Part shown: piece by piece, positions 44,460 to 51,864 of the stretch
How positions within the stretch are numbered: position 1 is the first letter of the stretch
Layout: every line of letters begins with the position of its first letter
NCBI GenBank assembly: GCA_040797845.1
Contig: JBFNFA010000004.1
Location: forward strand, 215,228-279,227
Reading direction: 5' to 3'
DNA from: Clostridium_AW sp040797845
GTDB lineage: Bacteria; Bacillota; Clostridia; Clostridiales; Clostridiaceae
Length of the DNA stretch: 64,000 bases
Translations under genes and position numbers: made by a program
Notes under the pieces: generated by a model
What the model was told of the DNA's origin: nothing
Seen by the model: only the letters and a program-made list of their open reading frames with translations
The model's database searches: none

Positions 44460-45120
44460 ATTATATGGAATAGGCGTAGGACCAGGAAGTGAAGAATTAT
44501 TAACATTAAAAGCTATAAGATTATTAGAGAAGGCAGAAGTTGTTGTAGCACCGTCTCCAATGAAAGATGGGGGAAACAGTATAGCTTTAGATACATCTAT
44601 AAATTTTATAAATAAAGATGCTGAGGTAATTGTAAAACATTTTCCAATGGGGACACCAGATAAAGAAGAGAAAGTATTTGATGCTTTTAGAACTATAGAA
44701 GAAAAGCTTCATGAAGGAAAAGATGTAATATTTTTAACTATAGGAGATCCTTTCGTTTATAGCACATACATATATCTATTGAAATATATAAACGAAAAAG
44801 GATATGAAGTAGAGACTGTACCAGGAATTACTTCATTTTGTGCATCAGCAAGTCTTGCAGGAGAAATACTAGTTATTGGGGATGAACCCTTACTAATATT
44901 ACCTTCCACTAGATTAGATGCAGTAAAGGATGAGAAATTCTTAGTTATAATGAAACTCTACAATAATGAAGAAAAAGTTGTAAACTTCTTAGAAGAAAAA
45001 GGATATGATTATGTTTGTGTAAGAAGAGCCTATAGAGAAGGACAGCAGATACTAAGAGATAAAAAAGAAATTATAGAAAATAAGGATTATATGTCCCTAA
45101 TAATAGCAAATAAAAAATAA
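44452..45120 (+). CDS. cbiL: Cobalt-precorrin-2 C20-methyltransferase
   Basis: This 222-residue tetrapyrrole methylase shows LYGIGVGPGSEELLTLKAIRLL, VVAPSP, FLTIGDPFVYSTYIYLL, VPGITSFCASAS and a C-terminal YVCVRRAYREGQQI. The LYGIGVGPG...TIGDP-x-YSTY combination is characteristic of CbiL/CobI. It adds the methyl at C20 that is later lost as acetaldehyde in the anaerobic route. It overlaps cbiET. Confidence 0.95.
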   Translation: MAKLYGIGVGPGSEELLTLKAIRLLEKAEVVVAPSPMKDGGNSIALDTSINFINKDAEVIVKHFPMGTPDKEEKVFDAFRTIEEKLHEGKDVIFLTIGDPFVYSTYIYLLKYINEKGYEVETVPGITSFCASASLAGEILVIGDEPLLILPSTRLDAVKDEKFLVIMKLYNNEEKVVNFLEEKGYDYVCVRRAYREGQQILRDKKEIIENKDYMSLIIANKK

Positions 45121-45146
45121 AATTCGTTAAGAAGGGAAGAAAATAC

Positions 45147-45899
45147 ATGGTATATTTTATTGGAGCAGGTCCAGGAGATGTGGATTTAATAACTGTAAAA
45201 GGAAGAAAAATAATATCAGAGGCAGATGTGGTTATATATGCAGGATCATTAGTTGCAAAAGAACATTTAGACTTTTGTAAAGAAGGGGTAGTTGCTCATA
45301 ACTCAGCATCTATGACATTAGATCAAGTAATAGGAGTAATGAAGGAAGAAGTAAATAAAGGAAAAACTGTGGTGAGATTACATACAGGAGACCCATCCAT
45401 GTATGGAGCAATTAAAGAACAGATGGATGAATTAGATAAACTTAATATAAAGTATGAAATAATTCCTGGGGTAAGCTCTTGCTTTGCAGCTGCGGCGGCA
45501 ATACAAAGGGAATTTACTTTACCAAATGTAACACAAACTTTAATTCTTACTAGAGTAGAAGGAAGGACACCAGTACCTGCAAAAGAAGATCTAGAGAAAT
45601 TAGCAAGTGTTGGAGCTTCTATGGCTATATTCTTATCTATAAGCATGATAGAAAAGGTAGTAGAAAAGTTAAGAAGAGGATATGGCAAAAATGTACCTAT
45701 AGCAGTAGTAGAAAGAGCAACTTGGGAAGACCAAAGAATTATACTAGGTACACTAGATGATATAGCAGAGAAGGTTAAAGAAGCTAATATTACTAAATGT
45801 GCTCAAATACTTGTAGGAGAATTTATAGACTGTGAATACTCAAAGAGTCTGCTATATGATAAGAGCTTTACTCACATGTTTAGAAAGGCAGAAGAATAA
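45147..45899 (+). CDS. cbiF: Cobalt-precorrin-4 C11-methyltransferase
   Basis: The 250 residues form a tetrapyrrole methylase with VYFIGAGPGDVDLITVKGRKII, VIYAGSLV, VVRLHTGDPSMYGAI, IIPGVSSCFAAAA, LTRVEGRTPVPAKE and VVERATWEDQRIILGTL, all typical of CbiF/CobM. It shares its last base with the first base of cbiG (TAATG). Confidence 0.96.
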   Translation: MVYFIGAGPGDVDLITVKGRKIISEADVVIYAGSLVAKEHLDFCKEGVVAHNSASMTLDQVIGVMKEEVNKGKTVVRLHTGDPSMYGAIKEQMDELDKLNIKYEIIPGVSSCFAAAAAIQREFTLPNVTQTLILTRVEGRTPVPAKEDLEKLASVGASMAIFLSISMIEKVVEKLRRGYGKNVPIAVVERATWEDQRIILGTLDDIAEKVKEANITKCAQILVGEFIDCEYSKSLLYDKSFTHMFRKAEE

Positions 45900-46900
45900 T
45901 GAATATAGCAGCTATAACCATAACTAAGAATGGAGACTTAATTTGTGAAAAGATTAAAAAATCCATTTCTATACATATCTTTTCAAAGGAAAAAGATGAG
46001 AATTTTAATTTTAAGGAAGTAGTAGAAAAAGCAATGGAAAATTATGAAGGGGTAATTTTTGTTACTTCTACAGGCATAGCGGTTAGAGCAATAGCACCGT
46101 ATATAAAAAAGAAGGATGAAGACCCGGCAGTAATAACTATCGATAATTCAGGGAAATTTGTCATAAGCCTTTTAAGTGGTCATTTAGGTGGTGCAAATGA
46201 ATTAGCTATAACAATTTCAAACATACTAGAAGCTATTCCTGTAATTACTACTGCTACAGACTCCTTAGGGATTGAAGCTCCTGATATGGTGGCAAAGAAA
46301 AATAATTTAGTCATAGAAGATTTAAAAGATGCCAAAGATATAGCTGCTCTTTTAGTTGATGGGAAAAAAGTTTATTTTCAAGATGAAGATAATATTATAC
46401 CAATACCTGAAGGCTATAGTTCGGATTTAGAAGGGGTCGCAGGTATTGTATATGTAACAAATAAGAATAAGTCCTTTTGGATAGAGAAGGAGAAAATAAA
46501 AAATCCCCAAACAAAAATACTAAAACTAATAAGAAAAAATGTAGTTTTAGGAATAGGGTGCAGAAAAGATTTTTCTTCTGAAGATATGAGAAAAAGGGTT
46601 GTAGAGGTTTTAATAGATAAGAACTTAGACTTACAAGGAGTAAAGTCTATTGGAACTGTAGAAGTAAAAAAGGATGAAAAAGCTATAAAAGATTTAAGTG
46701 CTTTTTTAAAATGTGATCTTAATATTTTTAATATAGAAGATATAAAGAATATAGATCATAAATTTCAAGGAAGCGATTTTGTAGAGAAAACCATAGGAGT
46801 AAGGACCGTATGTGAACCCTGTGTTGAACTTCAAGGTGGAGCTTTTATAACGGGAAAATTGAGGTTAAATGGAATGACCCTTGCTATTGGAATTATTTAA
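45899..46900 (+). CDS. cbiG: Cobalt-precorrin-5A hydrolase
   Basis: CbiG opens the delta-lactone and releases the extruded C20 unit as acetaldehyde. The 333 residues show the N-terminal domain motifs FVTSTGIAVRAIAPYIKKKDEDPAVITID and LLSGHLGGANELA and the C-terminal domain LGIGCRKD and GVRTVCEPCVELQGG. Its presence marks the oxygen-independent ring-contraction route. An intergenic G-A-rich tract follows before cbiH. Confidence 0.95.
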   Translation: MNIAAITITKNGDLICEKIKKSISIHIFSKEKDENFNFKEVVEKAMENYEGVIFVTSTGIAVRAIAPYIKKKDEDPAVITIDNSGKFVISLLSGHLGGANELAITISNILEAIPVITTATDSLGIEAPDMVAKKNNLVIEDLKDAKDIAALLVDGKKVYFQDEDNIIPIPEGYSSDLEGVAGIVYVTNKNKSFWIEKEKIKNPQTKILKLIRKNVVLGIGCRKDFSSEDMRKRVVEVLIDKNLDLQGVKSIGTVEVKKDEKAIKDLSAFLKCDLNIFNIEDIKNIDHKFQGSDFVEKTIGVRTVCEPCVELQGGAFITGKLRLNGMTLAIGII

Positions 46901-46946
46901 AGTGAAGATTAAATAGTGAAGATAGAAGAATGAAGAGTGAAAGGTG
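46900..46946. repeat. Degenerate intergenic tract between cbiG and cbiH
   Basis: Repeated AGTGAAGAT / AGTGAAGATAG / GAAGAGTGAAAGG units run up to the cbiH ribosome site, which is made from the last unit. It contains a misleading in-frame ATG at 46930. Confidence 0.5.
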
Positions 46947-46953
46947 GATTATT

Positions 46954-47670
46954 TTGGGAAAATTATATGTAGTAGGAATTGGTCCAGGTGGATTAGAACA
47001 TATGACAGCTAAGGCTAAAGAGGCAATAGAAAAAAGTGAAGTAATTGTAGGATATACAAAATATATAGATTTTATTGAGCCATTAATTAAGGATAAAGAA
47101 ATAGTTTCAACTGGAATGAAGGGTGAAGTAGAAAGATGTGAAAAGGCTTTAGAAATTGCAAAGGAAAAGGTAGTTTCTATTGTTAGCACAGGTGATGCAG
47201 GAATATATGGGATGGCAGGACTTATTTTAGAGATGAAAAAGGATGAAGAGGTAGAAATAATTCCAGGAATAACAGCCTCCTCTTCAGCGGCTTCAGTATT
47301 AGGTTCCCCATTAATGCATGATAACTGCAATATAAGTTTAAGTGACTTAATGACTCCTTATGAACTTATAAAAAAGAGAGTGGAACTTGCATCAAAAGGA
47401 GATTTTGTTATATCACTCTACAACCCAAGAAGTCATGGAAGACCACATTATTTAAGAGAATGTATTGACATCATAAAAAAACATAGAAAAGGGAATACTC
47501 CAGTAGGAGTGGTTAAAAATGCACTTAGAGATGGACAAGAGATTAGTTTATTCACATTAGAAAACTTTGATGATAGCATAGTAGATATGTTTTCTATAGT
47601 AATAGTGGGAAATAGCGGAAGCTATATTAAAGACGGTAAGTTTGTAACGCCGAGAGGGTACTCTTTATAG
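46954..47670 (+). CDS. cbiH: Cobalt-precorrin-3B C17-methyltransferase
   Basis: The 238-residue methylase performs C17 methylation with ring contraction. Motifs are LYVVGIGPGGLEHMT, VGYTKYID, STGDAGIYGMAG, IIPGITASSSAASVLGSPLMHDNCNISLSDLMTP (in parts), ISLYNPRSHGRP and GVVKNALRDGQ. I use TTG 46954 because AAGGTGG at 46941-46947 fits it; the ATG at 46930 belongs to a degenerate intergenic repeat and has no ribosome site. Confidence 0.94.
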   Translation: MGKLYVVGIGPGGLEHMTAKAKEAIEKSEVIVGYTKYIDFIEPLIKDKEIVSTGMKGEVERCEKALEIAKEKVVSIVSTGDAGIYGMAGLILEMKKDEEVEIIPGITASSSAASVLGSPLMHDNCNISLSDLMTPYELIKKRVELASKGDFVISLYNPRSHGRPHYLRECIDIIKKHRKGNTPVGVVKNALRDGQEISLFTLENFDDSIVDMFSIVIVGNSGSYIKDGKFVTPRGYSL

Positions 47671-47677
47671 TTTTTAG

Positions 47678-47775
47678 TGAAGAGTGAAGAACTAAGAATG
47701 AAGGATTAATGGTGAAATTTCTTTGGAATCTCTATAAATATATAGTCTGAAAAATTCCAAGGAAATTTTCACTAT
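47678..47775. repeat. Intergenic tract plus inverted repeat between cbiH and cbiJ
   Basis: An AGTGAAGAGTGAAGAAC tract is followed by an imperfect inverted repeat GTGAAATTTCTTTGGAAT (47712-47729) and ATTCCAAGGAAATTTTCAC (near 47755-47773). Such a tract-plus-hairpin unit recurs in this window. A T-rich stretch follows, so partial termination inside the operon is possible. Confidence 0.55.
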
Positions 47776-47826
47776 AATTTTTTAGTTTTAATTTTACGTT
47801 TTTTACTCCAAAGGGTTGGTGATAAA

Positions 47827-48585
47827 ATGATTGGATTAATAAGTGGTACTTCGGAAGGTAAAGAGATATTAGGTTTATTAAATGAATATACTGATGATAT
47901 TTTTGTATCCACGGCCACAGAATATGGCGGGGAACTTTTAAAGGATTATAAATATAAGATATTAAATAATAAACCCTTAGATAAAGAGGAAATGATTGAG
48001 ACTTTTTTTAGAAATAAAATTAATATATTAATTGATGCTACCCATCCATATGCAATAGATGTAAGCAAAAATCTTATGGAAGTATGCGAAAAACTATCTA
48101 TAGAGTACATAAGATTTGAAAGGGAAAGTGTAGTAGATGAATTTAGAAAATGTGAAAAAGTAGTCTTGGTAGAAGATTATTCAGAACTTTATGAAAAGCT
48201 AAAAGATATAGATGGAAATATTTTGAATACTACAGGAAGCAGAAATTTAGATAAAATATTAAATTTAGGTGTAGAAAATAGAATAATTCATAGAGTGCTA
48301 CCTTCGTTAAAGGTTATGGAAGAATGTTATTCTTTAGGTATTAAATTAGATGATTTAATAGCTATTAAGGGTCCCGTTAGTTACGAACTAAATAGAGCCT
48401 TTATAAAAAACTACAATGCAAAAGCCATTATAATGAAAGATAGTGGAACAGAGGGCGGAACTGAAGAAAAAATAAAATCTGCGTTAGATGAAGGAATATG
48501 GGTTATTATAATAGATAGAGAAAAGTTAAATTATAAAAATTTATACAAAAATAAAGAAGAGTTAATGAAACATTTATTTAATTAA
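47827..48585 (+). CDS. cbiJ: Cobalt-precorrin-6A reductase
   Basis: CbiJ/CobK reduces the macrocycle with NAD(P)H. The 252 residues have the family N-terminus MIGLISGTSEGKEIL, DATHPYA, YIRFERE, NTTGSRN, RVLPSLKVMEEC, AIKGP and KDSGTEGGTEEKI. The ATG follows AAAGGGTTGG. It is the last ring-modifying enzyme gene of the run and precedes the ECF S-component gene by about 100 bases. Confidence 0.95.
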   Translation: MIGLISGTSEGKEILGLLNEYTDDIFVSTATEYGGELLKDYKYKILNNKPLDKEEMIETFFRNKINILIDATHPYAIDVSKNLMEVCEKLSIEYIRFERESVVDEFRKCEKVVLVEDYSELYEKLKDIDGNILNTTGSRNLDKILNLGVENRIIHRVLPSLKVMEECYSLGIKLDDLIAIKGPVSYELNRAFIKNYNAKAIIMKDSGTEGGTEEKIKSALDEGIWVIIIDREKLNYKNLYKNKEELMKHLFN

Positions 48586-48687
48586 TTCAATAGATGAAAG
48601 GTTTGATAAAAAATGTGTGGTAATGGTTTATAGATAAGGCGCTTAAATTTTCAGCAATTATTCGCAATTTATTTAGGAGGATTTAAT

Positions 48688-49194
48688 ATGAAAACAAAAA
48701 AATTAGTATTAACAGCTTTATTTATAGCCTTATCTTTTGTAGGATCAAACTTAAAAGTAATGGGAACAATTGCTTTTGATTCTATGCCAGGATTTTTAGG
48801 GGCACTAATACTAGGACCAGTTTACGGAGCTATTATTGGAGGAGTAGGACACTTTTTAACAGCACTAACTAGTGGATTTCCACTTTCCTTGCCAGTTCAT
48901 CTAATTACTATGATAGGAATGGCTGCTACAATGGCTGCCTTTACCTTTGTTTATAAATTTGTGGGTAGAAGAAATCAACTAGCAGGCATGGTTTTATCTA
49001 CTATTGTAGGAGTAATTATCAATGGGCCATTAACATTATTAGTATTAACTCCTTTATTACTACCTGTAATGGGTAAGGCAGGAATATTGGGTCTTATGCC
49101 TGTATTATCTTTAGTAGCTGCTATAAATGCTATTGTAGCATTATTAGTATATAAATTATTACCAAGGAGTATGAAGGAATATGAAAATAAATAA
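48688..49194 (+). CDS. ECF transporter S component, probable alpha-ribazole carrier
   Basis: The 168-residue membrane protein has the S-component layout: KKLVLTALFIALSFVGS at the N-terminus, FDSMPGFLGALILGPVYGAIIGGVGHFLTAL, and about five to six helices. Such proteins bind a vitamin-like substrate and use a shared ECF energising module encoded elsewhere. Its start is well marked by TTTAGGAGG. It overlaps by 14 bases the gene for a CblS-like kinase. In known Firmicutes the pair CblT-CblS takes up alpha-ribazole and phosphorylates it, replacing CobT. This assignment rests on that partner and the operon. Confidence 0.8.
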   Translation: MKTKKLVLTALFIALSFVGSNLKVMGTIAFDSMPGFLGALILGPVYGAIIGGVGHFLTALTSGFPLSLPVHLITMIGMAATMAAFTFVYKFVGRRNQLAGMVLSTIVGVIINGPLTLLVLTPLLLPVMGKAGILGLMPVLSLVAAINAIVALLVYKLLPRSMKEYENK

Positions 49195-49927
49195 AATTAG
49201 AGATTTAACTCTAGTCAATATAGATATTAATAAAACTATGGTAATTGCCTGTGATAGCTGCGGAAGCATAGGAATGAAAGAAGGAGATGCCTTAAAGGTT
49301 CCTTCAATTTTTGTAGGAAAACTCACTTTAAGAGTAGCAATGTTTGAAGTCTTATCATCTGGAGCTAATATTGTAGCAATTACTAATGCGGTTTGCAATG
49401 AGATGGAGCCCACAGGAAAAGAAATAATTAAAGGAATAGAAGAAGAACTAGTCCATGCAAGAATAGATAAGATAGCGCTAAATGGAAGTACAGAAGAAAA
49501 CTTTAAAACCACTTCTACTGCATTAGGTATAACTGTAGTTGGTATAACTGATAATGCCAATTTAAGAGTAAATAATATAAAAGAAGATTGTCTACTCATA
49601 TCCGTAGGTATGCCTAAAGTTGGTGGAGAAATAAATCTATCAAGTAAAGATGAAGACATAGCAGACTATGATGATCTTTATAAGATGTTAGAAACTCAAG
49701 GTGTTTTTGAAATAGTGCCTGTAGGATCTAAAGGCATATTATATGAAGGTGAATTATTGGCTAGAAATAACAATATGAATCTAAATTTAAAGGACAATAT
49801 ATCTATAGATTTGCATAAAACTTGTGGGCCAGCTACTGTACTCATAGCTGCAGTGAGTCATGAAGCCTATGAGAATTTAAAGACTATGAAAAGACTAAGA
49901 TTAATAGGTAAATTAAATAAGAGTTAA
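49181..49927 (+). CDS. cblS: Probable alpha-ribazole kinase (CblS-like)
   Basis: The 248-residue protein resembles the N-terminal half of the PurM/AIR-synthetase superfamily. It has VIACDSCGSIGMKEGDALKVP, then SSGANIVAITNAVCNEMEPTGKEIIKGI, a Gly-rich ALNGSTEENFKTTSTALG and HKTCGPATVLIAA near the end. From memory this matches CblS of Listeria and Geobacillus, which phosphorylates alpha-ribazole from outside or produced without CobT. Its overlap with the S-component gene and place in a cobalamin operon lacking cobT support this. AAGGAG and a second GAAGGA lie before the ATG. A general AIR-synthase-like role is the alternative. Confidence 0.78.
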   Translation: MKINKIRDLTLVNIDINKTMVIACDSCGSIGMKEGDALKVPSIFVGKLTLRVAMFEVLSSGANIVAITNAVCNEMEPTGKEIIKGIEEELVHARIDKIALNGSTEENFKTTSTALGITVVGITDNANLRVNNIKEDCLLISVGMPKVGGEINLSSKDEDIADYDDLYKMLETQGVFEIVPVGSKGILYEGELLARNNNMNLNLKDNISIDLHKTCGPATVLIAAVSHEAYENLKTMKRLRLIGKLNKS

Positions 49928-49970
49928 AGAATTTATATAATATAAGTAATGAAAGAAGGGGATGATATTA

Positions 49971-50774
49971 ATGAGTAAAAAAGGAATATTAGTAGTAAGT
50001 TTTGGTACAAGTTATGAAGAAACAAGAAAGGTTACAATCGAAGCAATTGAAAATAGAGTAAAAGAAACTTATTCTGATTATGAAGTTAGAAGAGCTTTCA
50101 CATCAGGAATGATAATTAACAAACTTAAAAAAAGAGACAACTTATATATAGATAATACTGAGGAAGCTTTAGAGAGGATGGCAAAGGAAGGTTTTGAGGA
50201 AGTATATGTTCAAACTTTACATATAATGCCCGGTGAAGAATATGATGATATAAGAATTGCAGTCCATAAGGCTAGAAAAAACTTTAAAAAGTTAGTTTTA
50301 GGAAGACCACTGCTTTATAGAACTTCCGATTATAATAAGGCAGTTGAGGCTTTAACATGTCAGATTCCAGAAAGAAAAGAGGATCATGCTGTAGTATTTA
50401 TGGGCCATGGAAGTACTCATCCAGCTAATTCAACTTATTCACAATTGCAATATATAATGGATGTGGAAGGATTCAAAAACGTATTTATAGCTAATGTGGA
50501 GGGCTTTCCTGAACTAGATGTTCTATTACCTAATTTAAAAGAAAATAATATCAAAGAAGTTACTTTAATGCCATTTATGTTAGTAGCAGGAGATCATGCA
50601 ATTAATGATATGGCTGGTGATGAAGAGGACTCTTGGAAGACTATTTTAGAGAGCGAAGGCTATAAGGTAAATATATATCTACACGGACTAGGAGAAAATG
50701 AAGAAATTCAAAATATATTTATACAGCATCTTCAAGATTGTATAGATGGAAACCCATTGATGAAAGAAGAATAA
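49971..50774 (+). CDS. cbiK: Sirohydrochlorin cobaltochelatase
   Basis: CbiK inserts Co(II) into sirohydrochlorin, the entry into the anaerobic corrin pathway. The 267 residues show KGILVVSFGTSYEETRKVTI, RAFTSGMII, QTLHIMPGEEY, FMGHGSTHPAN with a metal-binding His, and LMPFMLVAGDHAINDMAGD with the second His. No signal peptide is present, so it is cytoplasmic. ATG 49971 follows AGAAGGGGATG; an ATG at 49962 lies in that site. A repeat element follows 50 bases after the stop. Confidence 0.95.
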   Translation: MSKKGILVVSFGTSYEETRKVTIEAIENRVKETYSDYEVRRAFTSGMIINKLKKRDNLYIDNTEEALERMAKEGFEEVYVQTLHIMPGEEYDDIRIAVHKARKNFKKLVLGRPLLYRTSDYNKAVEALTCQIPERKEDHAVVFMGHGSTHPANSTYSQLQYIMDVEGFKNVFIANVEGFPELDVLLPNLKENNIKEVTLMPFMLVAGDHAINDMAGDEEDSWKTILESEGYKVNIYLHGLGENEEIQNIFIQHLQDCIDGNPLMKEE

Positions 50775-50824
50775 TAAGTATTAAAAGCTTAATAGAAGTG
50801 AAAAATGAAAAGCATGAAATTTAT

Positions 50825-50968
50825 CCGATGACTACCATCCATAATACTCCCATCTTCTATAAGTGGGAGATAACGGATGTTACGTCCCTGGATAAGTTCT
50901 TCTAAGCTTCAGTTGGAGTAAGTATTCATTTTAAGCAAACCCCATCTGAAGCTAAGAATCACTTGATT
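50825..50968. mobile_element. Two-hairpin repeat element, copy A (possible IS200/IS605-type MITE)
   Basis: The element follows TTTAT (50820-50824) and starts CCGATGACTACCATCC. Hairpin 1 pairs CATCC..ACTCCCA with TGGGAG..CGGATG (50837-50879 region). Hairpin 2 pairs TTCTAAGCTTCAG (50900-50912) with CTGAAGCTAAGAA (50946-50958), one mismatch. It ends near CACTTGATT. Its first 34 bases recur, also after TTTAT, at 63954. There is no transposase gene. Subterminal hairpins with no inverted ends and a fixed 5' flank fit IS200/IS605-derived elements; the family assignment is inference. It sits in the spacer between cbiK and cobO. Confidence 0.62.
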
Positions 50969-51244
50969 AATAAAGGAAATAATTTAACTGTAAATGTTGA
51001 AGAGAAATAAACAGAAATTATAATTAATTTCAAATATTTCATAAAAGAAGGATTTTACCATATATTTCATAGAAAATACAGTTGAATTATGATATAATCG
51101 TTTACGAGTAGGAGGTTTGAATTAACTCCTATATGGGCTCAATTAAACTTATAAATGACTGCTTTTTTCTATACAATACTTATTAAAGTGAGGCATTGTA
51201 AAAGTTAGTCGACGGACAAAAACTTTTGAAAGAAGGGATTTATT
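50969..51244. other. Non-coding leader region before cobO
   Basis: This 276-base stretch holds no gene I can support. It has a -10-like TATAAT at 51093-51098, a short inverted repeat TAGGAG/CTCCTA (51109-51114 with 51126-51131) and a hairpin AAAAGTT-GTC/GAC-AACTTTT (51200-51206, 51208-51210, 51215-51217, 51221-51227) just before the cobO ribosome site GAAAGAAGGG. This could mean a separate promoter with a structured leader for cobO. I see no known riboswitch consensus in it. Confidence 0.4.
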
Positions 51245-51763
51245 ATGGAAAACAAGGGGTATATACAAGTATACACTGGAAATGGTAAGGGGAAAACTAC
51301 TGCATCATTAGGACTTTCACTTAGAGCAGTTTGTGCAGGAAAGAAAGTTTTTTTTGGTCAATTTACAAAAGGTATGAAATATAGCGAGCTTGAAGCTGTT
51401 AAAATCTTACCTAACTTTGAAATGGAACAGTTTGGCAGAAATGCTTTTATATTTGGAAAACCAACAAAAGCCGATATTGAAGAAGCTAAAAAAGGTTTAA
51501 AAAGAGCAGAAGAGATTTTAACTTCTGGAGAATATGACGTAGTAGTACTTGATGAAATAAATATAGCTTTATTTTATGAGTTGTTTACAGTTCAAGAAGT
51601 TTTAGAACTTATTGAAAAGAAAGCAGAAAAAACTGAATTAATTTTAACAGGAAGATATGCTCCACAAGAAATCATAGATAGAGCAGACCTAGTTACAGAA
51701 ATGAGAGAAATTAAACATTACTATACTCAAGGAGTACCCTGCAGAGTAGGTATTGAAAACTAG
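51245..51763 (+). CDS. cobO: Cob(I)alamin adenosyltransferase, copy 1
   Basis: The 172-residue CobO/BtuR-type enzyme transfers the adenosyl group of ATP to the cobalt of corrinoids. It has the P-loop VYTGNGKGKTT at residues 9-19, GQFTKGMKYSE, the Walker B-like YDVVVLDEINIALFYELF, and LTGRYAPQEIIDRADLVTEMREIKHYYTQGV at the C-terminus. It is unrelated to the PduO and EutT types. It is closely similar to the gene immediately downstream. It ends the main cobalamin run after the leader region described above. Confidence 0.95.
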   Translation: MENKGYIQVYTGNGKGKTTASLGLSLRAVCAGKKVFFGQFTKGMKYSELEAVKILPNFEMEQFGRNAFIFGKPTKADIEEAKKGLKRAEEILTSGEYDVVVLDEINIALFYELFTVQEVLELIEKKAEKTELILTGRYAPQEIIDRADLVTEMREIKHYYTQGVPCRVGIEN

Positions 51764-51806
51764 TTTTTTATAGTTAAAAGTTGAGAAGTAAGAGTTGAAT
51801 TTAAAG

Positions 51807-51842
51807 ATAGGGATTTTTGCAAGACAAAAATCCCTATTTTAA
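51807..51842 (+). terminator. Hairpin between the two cobO copies
   Basis: ATAGGGATTTTTG (51807-51819) and CAAAAATCCCTAT (51825-51837) form a perfect 13-bp stem, followed by TTTAATA. A G-A-rich repeat tract (TTGAGAAGTAAGAGTTG) precedes it. A near-identical tract-plus-hairpin unit is at 55625-55700. Confidence 0.7.
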
Positions 51843-51864
51843 TATAAGGGAGAAGGGGATTGTT

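Noticed and set aside
37783..47714. The repeated G-A-rich tracts as a CRISPR array
   Set aside because: Units are degenerate, lie singly in separate spacers kilobases apart, and have no regular spacer length or neighbouring cas genes.
50945..51009. Short open frame across the right end of repeat copy A, ending NVEEK stop
   Set aside because: It has no start codon with a ribosome site and crosses the element boundary, so it looks like chance.
51109..51131. AGGAGG followed by TTG at 51117 as a leader peptide start
   Set aside because: The frame is TTG AAT TAA, two codons then stop, so it cannot be a useful coding leader.
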